From contig NZ_JAKSYI010000141.1 of the NCBI RefSeq assembly GCF_022829285.1, positions 186,001 to 250,000 on the forward strand: a stretch of DNA of 64,000 bases, in the 5' to 3' direction. This DNA is from Methylobacterium sp. J-078. GTDB lineage: Bacteria > Pseudomonadota > Alphaproteobacteria > Rhizobiales > Beijerinckiaceae. The stretch's first letter is position 1, and every line of letters begins with the position of its first letter. A program made the translations under genes and the position numbers. Shown piece after piece: positions 43,353 to 52,081 of this stretch. The notes under the pieces were generated by a model. That model saw nothing but the letters and a program-made list of their open reading frames with translations. It made no database searches and was not told the DNA's origin.

Positions 43353-44894
43353 TCAGGCCGCCGCGCCGGCCGGGCCACGACCATCGTCGAGGAACATCCG
43401 GTAGGCCGGGTTGTCGGTCTCGTCGACGCAGGGGTAGTGCAGCGCCTCGATGGCCGCATCGAAGCGGGCGCGCTCGGCCGGCGGCACGTCGATGCCCGCG
43501 AGCACACGGCCGTAATCGGCGCCGTGGTTACGGTAGTGGAACAGGGTGATGGCGAAGCCGTCGCCCAGCGCGTCGAGGAACTTCATCAGCGCCCCTGGAC
43601 GCTCGGGGAACTGGAAGCGGTAGAGGCGCTCGTCGGCGAGGCCGGTGGCGCGCCCGCCGACCATGTAGCGGATGTGGACCTTGGCCATCTCGTTGTCGCT
43701 CATGTCGACGGCGCGGTAGCCGGCAGCCTTCAGCGAGTCGATGAGGGCGTGCTTCTCGCGCAGGCCGCCCGCGAGGTTGATGCCGACGAAGATCTGCGCG
43801 TCGGCGCCGGCCGCGTAGCGGTAGTTGAACTCGGTGATCGCCCGGGGGCCGAGGGTCTGGATGAAGGCGCGGTAGGCGCCGGGCCGCTCCGGGATGGTGA
43901 CGCCGAGAAGGACCTCGCGCTGCTCGCCGATCTCGGCGCGCTCGGCGATATGGCGCAAGCGGTCGAAGTTGAGGTTCGCTCCGCTGGAGATCGCCACCAG
44001 AGTCCCTGTCCCGCCCTCCTGGCGGGCGGCGTAGGCCTTGGCGCCGGCCAGCGCCAGGGCGCCCGAGGGCTCCGAGATGGCGCGGGTGTCGTCGAAGATG
44101 TCCTTGACCGCCGCGCACATGGCGTCGGTGTCGACGGTGATGACCGCGTCGAGGAATTCGCGGCAGAGCCGGAAGGTCTCCGCACCCGCCTCCCGCACGG
44201 CGACGCCGTCGGCGAAGAGGCCGACGGTCGGCAGCACCACGCGCTCGCCGGCGGCGAGCGCCGCGGCCATGCAGGCGGCGTCGTCGGGCTCGACGCCGAT
44301 GACCTTGGTCTCGGGCCGGAGATACTTGACGAAGGTGGCGATGCCGGCCGCGAGCCCGCCGCCGCCGACGGGGACGAAGATCGCCTCGATCGGCCCGGAA
44401 TGCTGGGTCAGGATCTCCATCCCGATGGTGCCCTGGCCGGCGATGACGTCCGGATCGTCGAAGGGATGCAGGAAGGTGAGCCCGTCGCGCGCCTCGAGTT
44501 CGCGGGCATGGCCCAGGGCCTCGTCGAAGGCGTCGCCGAACAGGATGACCTCGGCGCCCCGGGCCCGGCAGGCATCGACCTTGATCGCCGGGGTGGTGCG
44601 CGGCATCACGATCACGGCGCGCACGTTCAGCCGGGCGGCGGCGAGCGCCACGCCCTGCGCGTGGTTGCCGGCGGAGGCGCAGACGACGCCCTTCGCCAGG
44701 AGCTCCGGGGCGAGGCCCGACATCTTGTTGTAGGCGCCGCGCAGCTTGAACGAGAAGACCGGCTGCAGATCCTCGCGCTTGAGGAGCACCGGACGGGCGA
44801 GGCGCGCCGACATGCGCGGCATCGGGTCCAGGGGGCTCTCGATGGCGACGTCGTAGACGCGGGCGGTGAGGATCTTGCGGATGTAGTCGGTCAA
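43353..44894 (-). CDS. ilvA: Biosynthetic threonine ammonia-lyase
   Basis: 513 aa from a TTG start at 44894; this gives a protein the size of E. coli IlvA (514 aa). PLP domain with Lys50 in FSFKLRGAYNKM, SAGNHAQGVALAAARL, GVPVGGGG-type FVPVGGGGLAAGIA and SSGANLNFDRL, then two ACT-like regulatory domains (about 335-505; LGVTIPERPGAYRAF, RFQFPERPGALMKFL) for isoleucine control. The frame is also open to a GTG at 45038, which would add about 48 Arg-rich residues; GGAG lies 11 nt before TTG. First step of isoleucine synthesis. Confidence 0.93.
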   Translation of the reverse strand: MTDYIRKILTARVYDVAIESPLDPMPRMSARLARPVLLKREDLQPVFSFKLRGAYNKMSGLAPELLAKGVVCASAGNHAQGVALAAARLNVRAVIVMPRTTPAIKVDACRARGAEVILFGDAFDEALGHARELEARDGLTFLHPFDDPDVIAGQGTIGMEILTQHSGPIEAIFVPVGGGGLAAGIATFVKYLRPETKVIGVEPDDAACMAAALAAGERVVLPTVGLFADGVAVREAGAETFRLCREFLDAVITVDTDAMCAAVKDIFDDTRAISEPSGALALAGAKAYAARQEGGTGTLVAISSGANLNFDRLRHIAERAEIGEQREVLLGVTIPERPGAYRAFIQTLGPRAITEFNYRYAAGADAQIFVGINLAGGLREKHALIDSLKAAGYRAVDMSDNEMAKVHIRYMVGGRATGLADERLYRFQFPERPGALMKFLDALGDGFAITLFHYRNHGADYGRVLAGIDVPPAERARFDAAIEALHYPCVDETDNPAYRMFLDDGRGPAGAAA

Positions 44895-45069
44895 GGAGAC
44901 ACGGGCTCCGGCGGTGGTGCGGCGCGGTGAGATTCGCTCCGCACATAGGCGCTTGGCGCGCGAGAAGCGAGCGAGGCGCTGTCGCGGGCCGCCGGCCCGG
45001 TCCCGTTCCGCGACGGCGGCGCGGGCGCCGTCCGTCACGGGATCGCGGCTCGGACCCGCGCCGTTGACC

Positions 45070-46128
45070 CTACTTGTCGAACAGGGCCTGAAGTGCCGCG
45101 CGGTCCTTGGTCTTCGGGAGCGCGATCAGGGTCAGGATCCGCGCCTTGTCCGGCGTCAGGTTGTCCGCGAAGACGGCGCCGGCCTTCAGCAGCGTGTTGC
45201 CGCCCCCCTTGAAGCCGTACACGGGCAGGGCGCGGCCGTTATAGACCTTGGTGGCCACGATGACCGGCACGCCCTTGCCGATGACATCCACGATCGCGTC
45301 GTGCATCTCGGCGTTCATGTTGCCCCAGCCATAGGCCTCGACAACGATGGCCTCCGCGCCGGTCTCGGCCGCATGGCGCACCTGGCTGCCGTCGGCACCC
45401 GCATACATCGCCACCAGATCGACCCGGGGCATCCGGTCGGGCAAGGGCAGCGTCTGCCGGCGCAGCGACTTGCGGCTGAACACCACCCGATCCTCGTCGA
45501 CGTAGCCGAGGAAGCCCGCATCGCCGGAATTGAAGGTCTCGACGTTGCTCGTATGCGTCTTGCGCACCTCGCGGGCGGCGTTGATGTGGTGGTTGAGCGT
45601 CACCGTGACGCCCATGCCGGTCGAACCGTCGGCGAGGATCTGCCGGGCCGCGTTGAGGAGGTTGCGGGACCCGTCCGAATCCCAGTCGGAGGCATTGCGC
45701 TGGGCGCCGACCAGCACGACGGGCTTGTCGCTCTTCACGGTGAGGTCGAGGAAGTAAGCGGTCTGGTCGAGCGTATCGGTGCCGTGCAGGACGATGGCGC
45801 CGCGGATCGCGGGATCGGCCAGGATCTCGTCGATCTTGCGCGACAGGCCGGGCCAGCGGTCCGGTCCCATGTAGTCGCTGGGGACGTTGCTGAACTCCGT
45901 CACGGTGATCGCGGCGATATCCTTGAGCTTCGGCACCGCCGCGACGAGATCCTCGCCCGAGAGGGCCGGCACCGGCGCATGGGTGGTGGGGTCGAGCTTC
46001 ATCGCGATCGTACCGCCGGTCGCGATCACGGCGATCTTCGGCAAGTCGGCCGCACCCGCAGGATGCATGAGGAGAAGAAAACCACTCAAGCCGAAGAGTG
46101 TTTGTCTCAGGATTGCGGCGACCGCCAT
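45070..46128 (-). CDS. Type II (periplasmic) L-asparaginase
   Basis: 352 aa with a signal peptide (cleavage near PAGA-ADLP, residue 26-27). Catalytic motifs: ATGGTIAM with nucleophile Thr37 and LHGTDTLDQTAYFLDLT. KSDKPVVLVGAQRNASDWDSDGSRNLLNA and NSGDAGFLGYVDED are family segments. Hydrolyses asparagine (and perhaps glutamine) in the periplasm. Stands alone between ilvA and dgkA. Confidence 0.94.
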   Translation of the reverse strand: MAVAAILRQTLFGLSGFLLLMHPAGAADLPKIAVIATGGTIAMKLDPTTHAPVPALSGEDLVAAVPKLKDIAAITVTEFSNVPSDYMGPDRWPGLSRKIDEILADPAIRGAIVLHGTDTLDQTAYFLDLTVKSDKPVVLVGAQRNASDWDSDGSRNLLNAARQILADGSTGMGVTVTLNHHINAAREVRKTHTSNVETFNSGDAGFLGYVDEDRVVFSRKSLRRQTLPLPDRMPRVDLVAMYAGADGSQVRHAAETGAEAIVVEAYGWGNMNAEMHDAIVDVIGKGVPVIVATKVYNGRALPVYGFKGGGNTLLKAGAVFADNLTPDKARILTLIALPKTKDRAALQALFDK

Positions 46129-46279
46129 GAACGCACCTCGGATGATTCAGGTCGTTCCATCGAGGATCGACCGGGCACGCAGGGTTGGAGGACCGCGTCG
46201 TCCCTGTCCAGGGCGCGGCGGCCGACCTTTCATCACGCGACCCGTCTGTTTCTTCTGCCCAGGTCTTTCGCCGAGCCGG

Positions 46280-46636
46280 TCAGGGGTGATCCGACAGCCG
46301 CTCGACCAGCGCCGCGATCCAGACCAGGGCCGCGATGCCCTGCGCCGAGAAGGTGCCGGCGGAGGCGAGGTCCTTGACGATGCCGATCTTCGGGTGATGG
46401 CCCGGATGGAGGTGGTCGCAGAGCTTCTCCACCGCCGTGTTCAGGAATTCGGCCGCGAGCATCAGCAGCAGGGTCGCCACCAGGGCCACCCGGACCCAGA
46501 GGCCGGAGCCCAGGACCAGCGCCAGGGGCAGGCCGAGCAGGAGGAGCGCGAGTTCGAGGCGCACCGCCCGCTCCGTCCGGGCGCCGTGCACGAGGCCGCG
46601 CCAGGAATTCAGGAAGGCGAGGTAGAGGGCGTGCAT
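46280..46636 (-). CDS. dgkA: Diacylglycerol kinase DgkA-like membrane protein
   Basis: 118 aa with three helices. Motif AEFLNTAVEKLCDHLHPGHHPKIGIVKDLASAGTF matches the ExxNTAxE...KDxxSAxV core of prokaryotic diacylglycerol kinases. Recycles diacylglycerol, such as that released by glucan modification in the periplasm. Starts 1 bp after the AbrB-like gene, so co-transcribed. Confidence 0.9.
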   Translation of the reverse strand: MHALYLAFLNSWRGLVHGARTERAVRLELALLLLGLPLALVLGSGLWVRVALVATLLLMLAAEFLNTAVEKLCDHLHPGHHPKIGIVKDLASAGTFSAQGIAALVWIAALVERLSDHP

Positions 46637-46637
46637 G

Positions 46638-47684
46638 TCAGGCCGCCGGGGCGCTGCGGGCGATCCACTTCGCCAGGACGGGACCCGTCACCAGCACCAC
46701 GAACAGCCGCAGCGTCTGCACCGCGAGGACGAAGGAGACGTCGACCTTCGAGCCCACCGCGATGATCGCCACCGAGTCGAGGCCGCCGGGGCTCGTGGCG
46801 AGGTAGGCCGTGAGGAAGTCGATGGGGAGCAGGAAGGTCAGGCCGTAGGCCCAGCCGCCGCACAGCGCGATGACGCCGAGGGTGGCGACGACGATGCCCG
46901 GCATGGCGCTGAGGGTCTCGCGCAGGGTCTCGCGGCGGAAGCGCAGGCCGACATACCAGCCGATGGTCGCGTAGGCGAGGTCGAGGACCGGCATCGGCAG
47001 CGCCATGGAGACCAGGCCGGAGGCGTGGAGCGCGGCCCCGAGGAGCATCGGCCCGGTCAGCGCGAAGGCCGGCAGGCGCAGGAGCTTGGCCAGTCCGGCG
47101 CCGCAGGCGGCGACCGCGAGGGTCGCCAGGAGCGCGAGGGGCGCCACCCGCGCGGGGTCGGGGGGCGGCACGACGTTGGAGACGTCGGTGAGCAGTCGCG
47201 CCATGATGGAGGCCGAGAGCACCACCGCCACCACTCGCACGTACTGCATGAAGGCGACGAGGCGCGGGTCGGCGCCGTACTCCTCCGACATCGCCACCAT
47301 GGCGGCCGCCCCGCCGGGCGACGAGCCCCAGGCGGCGGTGGAGCCCGGCAGGATGCGCAGGCGCGTCAGGGCCCAGCCCACCGCGCCCCCGACCAGGACG
47401 GTGACCAGCACGACGGCGAGGATGAGGAAGCCGTCATCCACCACGGTGCCGACGATCTCGCCCGTCACGGTGTGGGCCACGAGGCAGCCGATCATCGCCT
47501 GGGCGGCCTGGAAGCCGAATTTCGGCACGGACAGGTTGGCGCCCCCGACCCCGAAGGCGATGGCCGCCACCATCGGCCCGAGCAGGAGGGCCGCCGGGAA
47601 ATGCGCGTGATCGAGGGCGTAGGCCAGGAGGCCGGAGGCGCCGAGGAGAGCCGCCCAACGGCCGATGAAGCGCAGTGAGAGCAC
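46638..47684 (-). CDS. AbrB family integral membrane protein
   Basis: 348 aa, about ten helices formed by two repeats (AbrB duplication). Recognisable: AALLLGPMVAAIAFG, FQAAQAMIGCLVAH, the Gly-rich SSPGGAAAMVAMSEEYGADPRLVAFMQYVRVV and, in the second half, ATSPGGLDSVAIIAVGSKVDVSFVLAVQTLRLF, which repeats the SPGG motif. Members are sometimes called ammonia monooxygenase-like by old annotation; a regulator or transporter role is only inferred. Confidence 0.88.
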   Translation of the reverse strand: MLSLRFIGRWAALLGASGLLAYALDHAHFPAALLLGPMVAAIAFGVGGANLSVPKFGFQAAQAMIGCLVAHTVTGEIVGTVVDDGFLILAVVLVTVLVGGAVGWALTRLRILPGSTAAWGSSPGGAAAMVAMSEEYGADPRLVAFMQYVRVVAVVLSASIMARLLTDVSNVVPPPDPARVAPLALLATLAVAACGAGLAKLLRLPAFALTGPMLLGAALHASGLVSMALPMPVLDLAYATIGWYVGLRFRRETLRETLSAMPGIVVATLGVIALCGGWAYGLTFLLPIDFLTAYLATSPGGLDSVAIIAVGSKVDVSFVLAVQTLRLFVVLVTGPVLAKWIARSAPAA

Positions 47685-47731
47685 GGTGATGCCGGAGAAT
47701 TGCCGGGCAGGACCGCCCGTTGCGCCGGGCG

Positions 47732-48706
47732 CTACACCGGATCGGCCACGCTGTCACGGCGCGCCGTGCGCGGACGCGGCATGCCGTCGTCGCGGCAGGC
47801 GGTGGTGCCCGCTGGGGCGTGGGCACGGAAGAACGCGGCGAGATGCGCGAGCCCGTCGGCCCGCGGGTCGCTGGTGCGCCAGGCCAGCGCCACCGTGCGG
47901 CCGGGGCCGTCCACGTCGAAGCTGCGCGTCACCGTGAGGCCGCTCGGATCGGGGCCCGAGGGCACCGCGAGTGCGGGCAGCAGGGTGTAGCCGGCCCCTG
48001 CCGCCACCATGGAGCGCAGGGTCTCCAGGCTGGTGGCGTGGCGCCCGGCGGCCGAGCCGGCGCCGCAGGCGGCCACGGTCTGGTCGCGCAGGCAATTGCC
48101 CTCGTCGAGGAGCAGGAGGTCCGGGCCGGCGATGTCGGTGGCCCGCAGCGCCCCGCCCCGGGCGAGGGGGTGCTCGGCCGGGCAGGCGAGCTGGAACGGC
48201 TCGACGAAGAGGGGCGAGACGGTGAGGCCCGAGGCCGGCACCGGCAGGGAGACCAGGGCCGCATCGATGCGCCCGTTGCGCAGACCCTCCAGGATCTCGG
48301 CCGTGCGCGCCTCGCTCAGCGCCAGGGCCACGAGTGGAAACTCCTGGCGCAGGGTGCGCAGGATCAGGGGAAACAGGTAGGGCCCGAGGGTCTGGATCGC
48401 CGCCAGGACGAGGCGGCCGGTGAGGGGGGCTCCGCGGCCCTCGCTCGCCAGCACCAGCAGGCGCTGGGCCTCCGCCATCACGATGCGGGCCTGCCGCACG
48501 ATGGTCTGGCCGGCGGGGGTGAGCATCACCCGGCGGTTGCCGCGCTCGAACAGGGCGAGGCCGAGAAGGTCCTCCAGCTTGCGCACCTGGACGCTGAGGG
48601 TCGGCTGGCTGACGTTGCAGCGCTCGGCGGCTCGACCGAAATGCATCTCCTCGGCGACGGCGACGACGTATTCGAGATCGCGCAGGGAGAGGCCGGATAG
48701 ATTCAT
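47732..48706 (-). CDS. oxyR: LysR-type peroxide sensor OxyR
   Basis: 324 aa. N-terminal winged HTH (about 8-66; FGRAAERCNVSQPTLSVQVRKLEDLLGLALFER). The redox pair of OxyR is present as Cys205 and Cys214 in EGNCLRDQTVAACG, nine residues apart as in E. coli (199/208), so disulfide activation by H2O2 is expected. The C-terminal tail is Arg-rich. Divergent from a catalase gene, the classical target. An OxyR half-site overlaps its own start codon, predicting autorepression. Confidence 0.94.
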   Translation of the reverse strand: MNLSGLSLRDLEYVVAVAEEMHFGRAAERCNVSQPTLSVQVRKLEDLLGLALFERGNRRVMLTPAGQTIVRQARIVMAEAQRLLVLASEGRGAPLTGRLVLAAIQTLGPYLFPLILRTLRQEFPLVALALSEARTAEILEGLRNGRIDAALVSLPVPASGLTVSPLFVEPFQLACPAEHPLARGGALRATDIAGPDLLLLDEGNCLRDQTVAACGAGSAAGRHATSLETLRSMVAAGAGYTLLPALAVPSGPDPSGLTVTRSFDVDGPGRTVALAWRTSDPRADGLAHLAAFFRAHAPAGTTACRDDGMPRPRTARRDSVADPV

Positions 48707-48719
48707 AGGCTATGCCTAT
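48705..48719. promoter_or_regulatory. OxyR-type half-site overlapping the oxyR start codon
   Basis: ATAGGCTATGCCTAT: ATAG-N7-CTAT, one half of the OxyR consensus with 6-bp perfect arms. The next half at the expected N7 spacing is degenerate (TTCG-N7-GCAT). It covers the oxyR initiation codon and lies 139 bp before catalase. Confidence 0.65.
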
Positions 48720-48740
48720 CATCATGTTCGCAACGATGCA

Positions 48741-48770
48741 TTGGCCAAATGATGCGGGGCGGGTCATAAG
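48741..48770 (+). promoter_or_regulatory. Possible catalase promoter
   Basis: TTGGCC (48741-48746), 18 bp, CATAAG (48765-48770). The -35 is weak, as expected for an activator-dependent promoter, and begins 21 bp after the OxyR half-site. Confidence 0.4.
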
Positions 48771-48771
48771 G

Positions 48772-48804
48772 CTGTCTCAGAACCATTCCAGGTTTCTAAG
48801 ACAG
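48772..48804 (+). other. Hairpin in the catalase leader
   Basis: CTGTCTCAGAACC pairs with GGTTTCTAAGACAG (one mismatch, one bulge) around loop ATTCCA, right after the possible -10 and 53 bp before the catalase ATG. Could be an operator or an mRNA 5' stabiliser. Confidence 0.5.
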
Positions 48805-48857
48805 GGTCTGGACGCGGCCACCGCCGCGTCGGCCCTATCCGAGCGAGAGAGCACCGC

Positions 48858-50447
48858 ATGAGCGATCAGCGCCCGATTCTCACCACCCGCCAGGGCCATC
48901 CGGTTCGCGACAACCAGAGCACCCGCACGGTTGGCGAGCGCGGCCCGGCGACCCTTGAGAACTACCAGTTCATCGAGAAGATCACCCATTTCGACCGTGA
49001 GCGGATTCCCGAGCGCGTGGTGCATGCCCGCGGCGCCGGTGCGCACGGCTACTTCGAGGCCTATGGCAAGATCGGCAACGAGCCGGCCTCCAAGTACACC
49101 CGCGCCCGCGTCCTCAACGAGACCGGCGTGAAGACGCCGATGTTCGTGCGCTTCTCGACCGTGGCCGGCGCCAAGGAGTCGCCTGAGACCGAGCGTGACC
49201 CGCGCGGCTTCGCGGTGAAGTTTAAGACCGTCGACGGCAACTGGGATCTGGTCGGCAACAACCTCAAGGTCTTCTTCATCCGCGACGCGATCAAGTTCCC
49301 CGACATGATCCACGCGTTCAAGCCGGACCCGGTGACGAACCGTCAGGAGGCATGGCGCTTCTTCGACTTCGTGGCCCAGCACCCCGAAGCGATCCACATG
49401 GTGACCCACCTGAAGTCGCCCTGGGGCATTCCCGCCAACTATCGCGAGATGGAGGGCTCGGGCGTCAACACCTACAAGCTGGTCAACGACCAGGGTGAGG
49501 CCGTGCTCTGCAAGTTCCACTGGGAGCCCAAGCAAGGCATCCGCAACCTGACCTCGGCCCAGGCCTCCGAGATCCAGGCCAAGGACGTGGGCCACGCCAC
49601 CCGTGACCTCTACGACAACATCTCCAAGGGCAACTTCCCCGAGTGGGAGTTCTGCGTGCAGATCATGCCCGATGGCCCGAACGACCACCTGTCGTTCGAT
49701 CCCCTCGACGACACCAAGCTGTGGCCGGTGGAGGACTTCCCGCTCCTGCCGGTGGGCCGCATGGTGCTCGACCGCGTGCCGGACAACTTCTTCGCGGAAG
49801 TCGAGCAGTCGGCCTTCGGAACCGGCGTCCTCGTGGACGGCATCGACTTCTCGGACGACAAGATGCTCCAGGGGCGCACGCTGTCCTACTCGGACACGCA
49901 GCGCTACCGCGTCGGCGCCAACTACCTCCAACTGCCGATCAATGCGCCTCAAGCAGGCGTGAAGGTCTACTCGAACCAGCGCGACGGCCAGATGACCTTC
50001 GGCGTCGACGGCACCGGCCCGAACCGCCACATCAACTATGAGCCCTCGACGCTCGCCGAGGGCCTGCGCGAGGCGCCGAAGCCCGCGAAGGACTACCACC
50101 AGCCGGTGCAGGGCAACCTCGGCCGTTACCAGACCTCGCGGACCGAGGACGACTACACCCAGGCCGGCGTGCGCTACCGTTCGTTCCAGGATTGGGAGCG
50201 CGACGACCTGATCGCCAACCTCGTCGGCGACATGAAGCAGTGCCCGGAGCCCATCCAGCTGCGGATGGTCTGGCACTTCCTGCATGCGGATGAGGATTAC
50301 GGCCGCCGCGTCGCCGAGGGTGCGGGCATCGACCTTGAGAAGGCTCGAGCCCTGCCGGCGCTGCCGGGCCGCGCCGCCCCGGGCAAGCGCCTCCAGGCCG
50401 AGACCTACACGGACGGCAGCCAGGCCCACAGCATCGCTGCCGAGTAA
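48858..50447 (+). CDS. katA: Monofunctional heme catalase
   Basis: 529 aa small-subunit catalase. Catalytic His56 in RVVHARGAGAHGYFEAY, Asn134 in VGNNLKVFFIRDAIKFPD, proximal Tyr344 in LSYSDTQRYRVGANY, and the family segment RFSTVAGAKESPETERDPRGFAVKF. No flavodoxin-like C-terminal domain, so not a KatE large form. Detoxifies H2O2. Divergent from oxyR with an OxyR-like site between. A very strong hairpin follows. The symbol katA is by family type, not proven orthology. Confidence 0.95.
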   Translation: MSDQRPILTTRQGHPVRDNQSTRTVGERGPATLENYQFIEKITHFDRERIPERVVHARGAGAHGYFEAYGKIGNEPASKYTRARVLNETGVKTPMFVRFSTVAGAKESPETERDPRGFAVKFKTVDGNWDLVGNNLKVFFIRDAIKFPDMIHAFKPDPVTNRQEAWRFFDFVAQHPEAIHMVTHLKSPWGIPANYREMEGSGVNTYKLVNDQGEAVLCKFHWEPKQGIRNLTSAQASEIQAKDVGHATRDLYDNISKGNFPEWEFCVQIMPDGPNDHLSFDPLDDTKLWPVEDFPLLPVGRMVLDRVPDNFFAEVEQSAFGTGVLVDGIDFSDDKMLQGRTLSYSDTQRYRVGANYLQLPINAPQAGVKVYSNQRDGQMTFGVDGTGPNRHINYEPSTLAEGLREAPKPAKDYHQPVQGNLGRYQTSRTEDDYTQAGVRYRSFQDWERDDLIANLVGDMKQCPEPIQLRMVWHFLHADEDYGRRVAEGAGIDLEKARALPALPGRAAPGKRLQAETYTDGSQAHSIAAE

Positions 50448-50465
50448 CCCTCGGGTTCGATCACG

Positions 50466-50504
50466 AAGAAGCCCCGCAGGGTCCACGACCCTGCGGGGCT
50501 TCTT
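50466..50504. terminator. Strong hairpin terminator after catalase
   Basis: 18-bp perfect stem (arms 50466-50483 and 50487-50504, core GCCCCGCAGGGTC) with CAC loop. The plus-strand arm ends CTTCTTGCGTTC; the minus-strand side is also T-containing, so it may work for both directions. Confidence 0.8.
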
Positions 50505-50540
50505 GCGTTCTGCGGACCCGCGCGGCCCGTGCCCGTGGGG

Positions 50541-50575
50541 CAAACAAAAAGCCCATCCGGTTTCCCGGATGGGCT
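50541..50575 (-). terminator. Intrinsic terminator of rplS
   Basis: On the minus strand AGCCCATCCGG - GAAA - CCGGATGGGCT followed by TTTTGTTTG: an 11-bp stem and a U-run, a textbook intrinsic terminator 53 bp past the rplS stop. Confidence 0.88.
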
Positions 50576-50628
50576 CGAAAGACCGGACGCCTCGTGCGCG
50601 GAGAACCGCGCCCGAGGCCCCGGGGGAA

Positions 50629-51087
50629 TTACTCGGCGGCGGCGGTCTTCGCGGCGCTCTTGGCGGCCTTCTCGGCCTTGCGGGCGTCCTTGTTCGCCTT
50701 CGAGGCGTCGGCCTTGGCGGCCTTCTCGGCGGGACGATCGGCACGCTCGACGATGCGGGCGGACTTACCGCGACGGTCGCGCAGGTAGTACAGCTTGGCG
50801 CGACGCACCTTGCCGCGACGAACGACGGCGATCGAGTCGATCAGCGGCGAGTAGAGCGGGAACACGCGCTCGACACCCTCGCCGTAGGAGATCTTGCGGA
50901 CGGTGAAGCTCTCGTTGAGTCCGCCGCCGGACCGGCCGATGCAGACGCCTTCGTAGGCCTGCACACGGGTGCGCTCGCCTTCCTTGACCTTCACGTTCAC
51001 CGTGACGGTGTCGCCGGGCTGGAAATCGGGGATGGTCTTGCCGAGCGAAGCGATCTGCTCCTGCTCGAGCTGCTGGATGATGTTCAT
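50629..51087 (-). CDS. rplS: 50S ribosomal protein L19
   Basis: 152 aa. Residues 1-115 are L19 (LGKTIPDFQPGDTVTVNVKVKEGERTRVQAYEGVCIGRSGGGLNESFTVRKISYGEGVERVFPLYSPLIDSIAVVRRGKVRRAKLYYLRD RRGKSARI split by a space here only for length). The last 35 residues are an Ala/Lys-rich tail (KADASKANKDARKAEKAAKSAAKTAAAE). Usually next to trmD; here it stands alone, 18 kb away. Confidence 0.96.
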   Translation of the reverse strand: MNIIQQLEQEQIASLGKTIPDFQPGDTVTVNVKVKEGERTRVQAYEGVCIGRSGGGLNESFTVRKISYGEGVERVFPLYSPLIDSIAVVRRGKVRRAKLYYLRDRRGKSARIVERADRPAEKAAKADASKANKDARKAEKAAKSAAKTAAAE

Positions 51088-51356
51088 AGGGTATGTCCTG
51101 CCGGTGCGCGCCCGAGATCCCCGGATGGGATCGCGTGCGTCAGGATTTCGGCATCCTGTTTTGAATTGAGGCGGGCCTTACACGAGACGCGGCCGCTTGT
51201 CCAACAATGGCCCGGAGGTTCCTGGCACGCGTCCTGCGCGGCCCGCGCGGTTGAGAAAAACGGCGTTCCGGTCCACATGAGAGGCGGCGGCGGGCCATCC
51301 CGGCGCCATTCCCGGCCGGCCTTGAACCGGCGCAGCGGACGAGGAACTTGCCAGCG

Positions 51357-51923
51357 ATGTTCATCCAGACCGAAGCCACCCCCAACCCCGCCACCCTGAA
51401 GTTCCTGCCCGGCCGGGTGGTGCTCACCGACGGCACCTTCGAGGCGCGCGATGCCGAGGCCGCCGCCCGCTCGCCGCTCGCGAGCCGTCTGTTCGACGTG
51501 CCCGGCGTCAGCGGCGTCTATCTCGGGCACGACTTCATCTCCGTCACCAAGGCCGAGGACGACAACCTCTGGCCGCAGGTGAAGCCGGCGGTGCTCGGCG
51601 CCATCATGGAGCACTTCCAGTCCGGCGCCCCGGTGCTAGCCGAAGGCCACGTCGCCGGCAGCGAGGACGCTGAGGAGTTCTTCGATCCGGCCGACATCGA
51701 GACCGTCGAGACCATCAAGGACCTGCTCGAGACCCGCGTGCGGCCGGCGGTGGCCAGCGATGGCGGCGACATCACCTTCCGGGGTTACAAGGAGGGGGTG
51801 GTCTACCTGGAGATGAAGGGCGCCTGCTCGGGCTGCCCGTCCTCCACCGCCACGCTGCGCCACGGCGTGCAGAACCTGTTCCGCCACTTCCTGCCGGAGA
51901 TCCGCGAAGTCCAGGCGATCTGA
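51357..51923 (+). CDS. NfuA/NifU-like iron-sulfur cluster carrier
   Basis: 188 aa. Nfu N-terminal domain (FIQTEATPNPATLKFLPGRVV ... DVPGVSGVYLGHDFISVTK) and C-terminal NifU domain with the cluster-binding CSGCPSS (CxxC) near residues 150-155. Delivers Fe-S clusters to target proteins such as MiaB in this cluster. ATG at 51357 is preferred since GAGGAA lies 10 bp upstream. Divergent from rplS across 269 bp, in which nothing else was recognised. Confidence 0.93.
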   Translation: MFIQTEATPNPATLKFLPGRVVLTDGTFEARDAEAAARSPLASRLFDVPGVSGVYLGHDFISVTKAEDDNLWPQVKPAVLGAIMEHFQSGAPVLAEGHVAGSEDAEEFFDPADIETVETIKDLLETRVRPAVASDGGDITFRGYKEGVVYLEMKGACSGCPSSTATLRHGVQNLFRHFLPEIREVQAI

Positions 51924-51989
51924 GCTGCGGGCCTCACGCCGGCGTGCCTTGACGCAATCTCGCAACAGGGCCGCCCGAATTTCTCCACG

Positions 51990-52023
51990 ATGGCCGCTCC
52001 GCCCTGACGGAGCGGCCATTTTT
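51990..52023 (+). terminator. Intrinsic terminator after the nfuA-like gene
   Basis: 12-bp perfect stem ATGGCCGCTCCG / CGGAGCGGCCAT with loop CCCTGA and a TTTTT run. It separates the nfuA-like gene from tsaB. Confidence 0.88.
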
Positions 52024-52081
52024 GTCCTAGGCTGACGCCCTCCCGGGGGCCTGCGCGCCCGGGGGTGCCGCACGACCGGGA

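Noticed and set aside
44894..45038. Longer ilvA start at the GTG at 45038
   Set aside because: It adds about 48 Arg-rich residues unlike any threonine deaminase N-terminus; the TTG start gives the normal family length.
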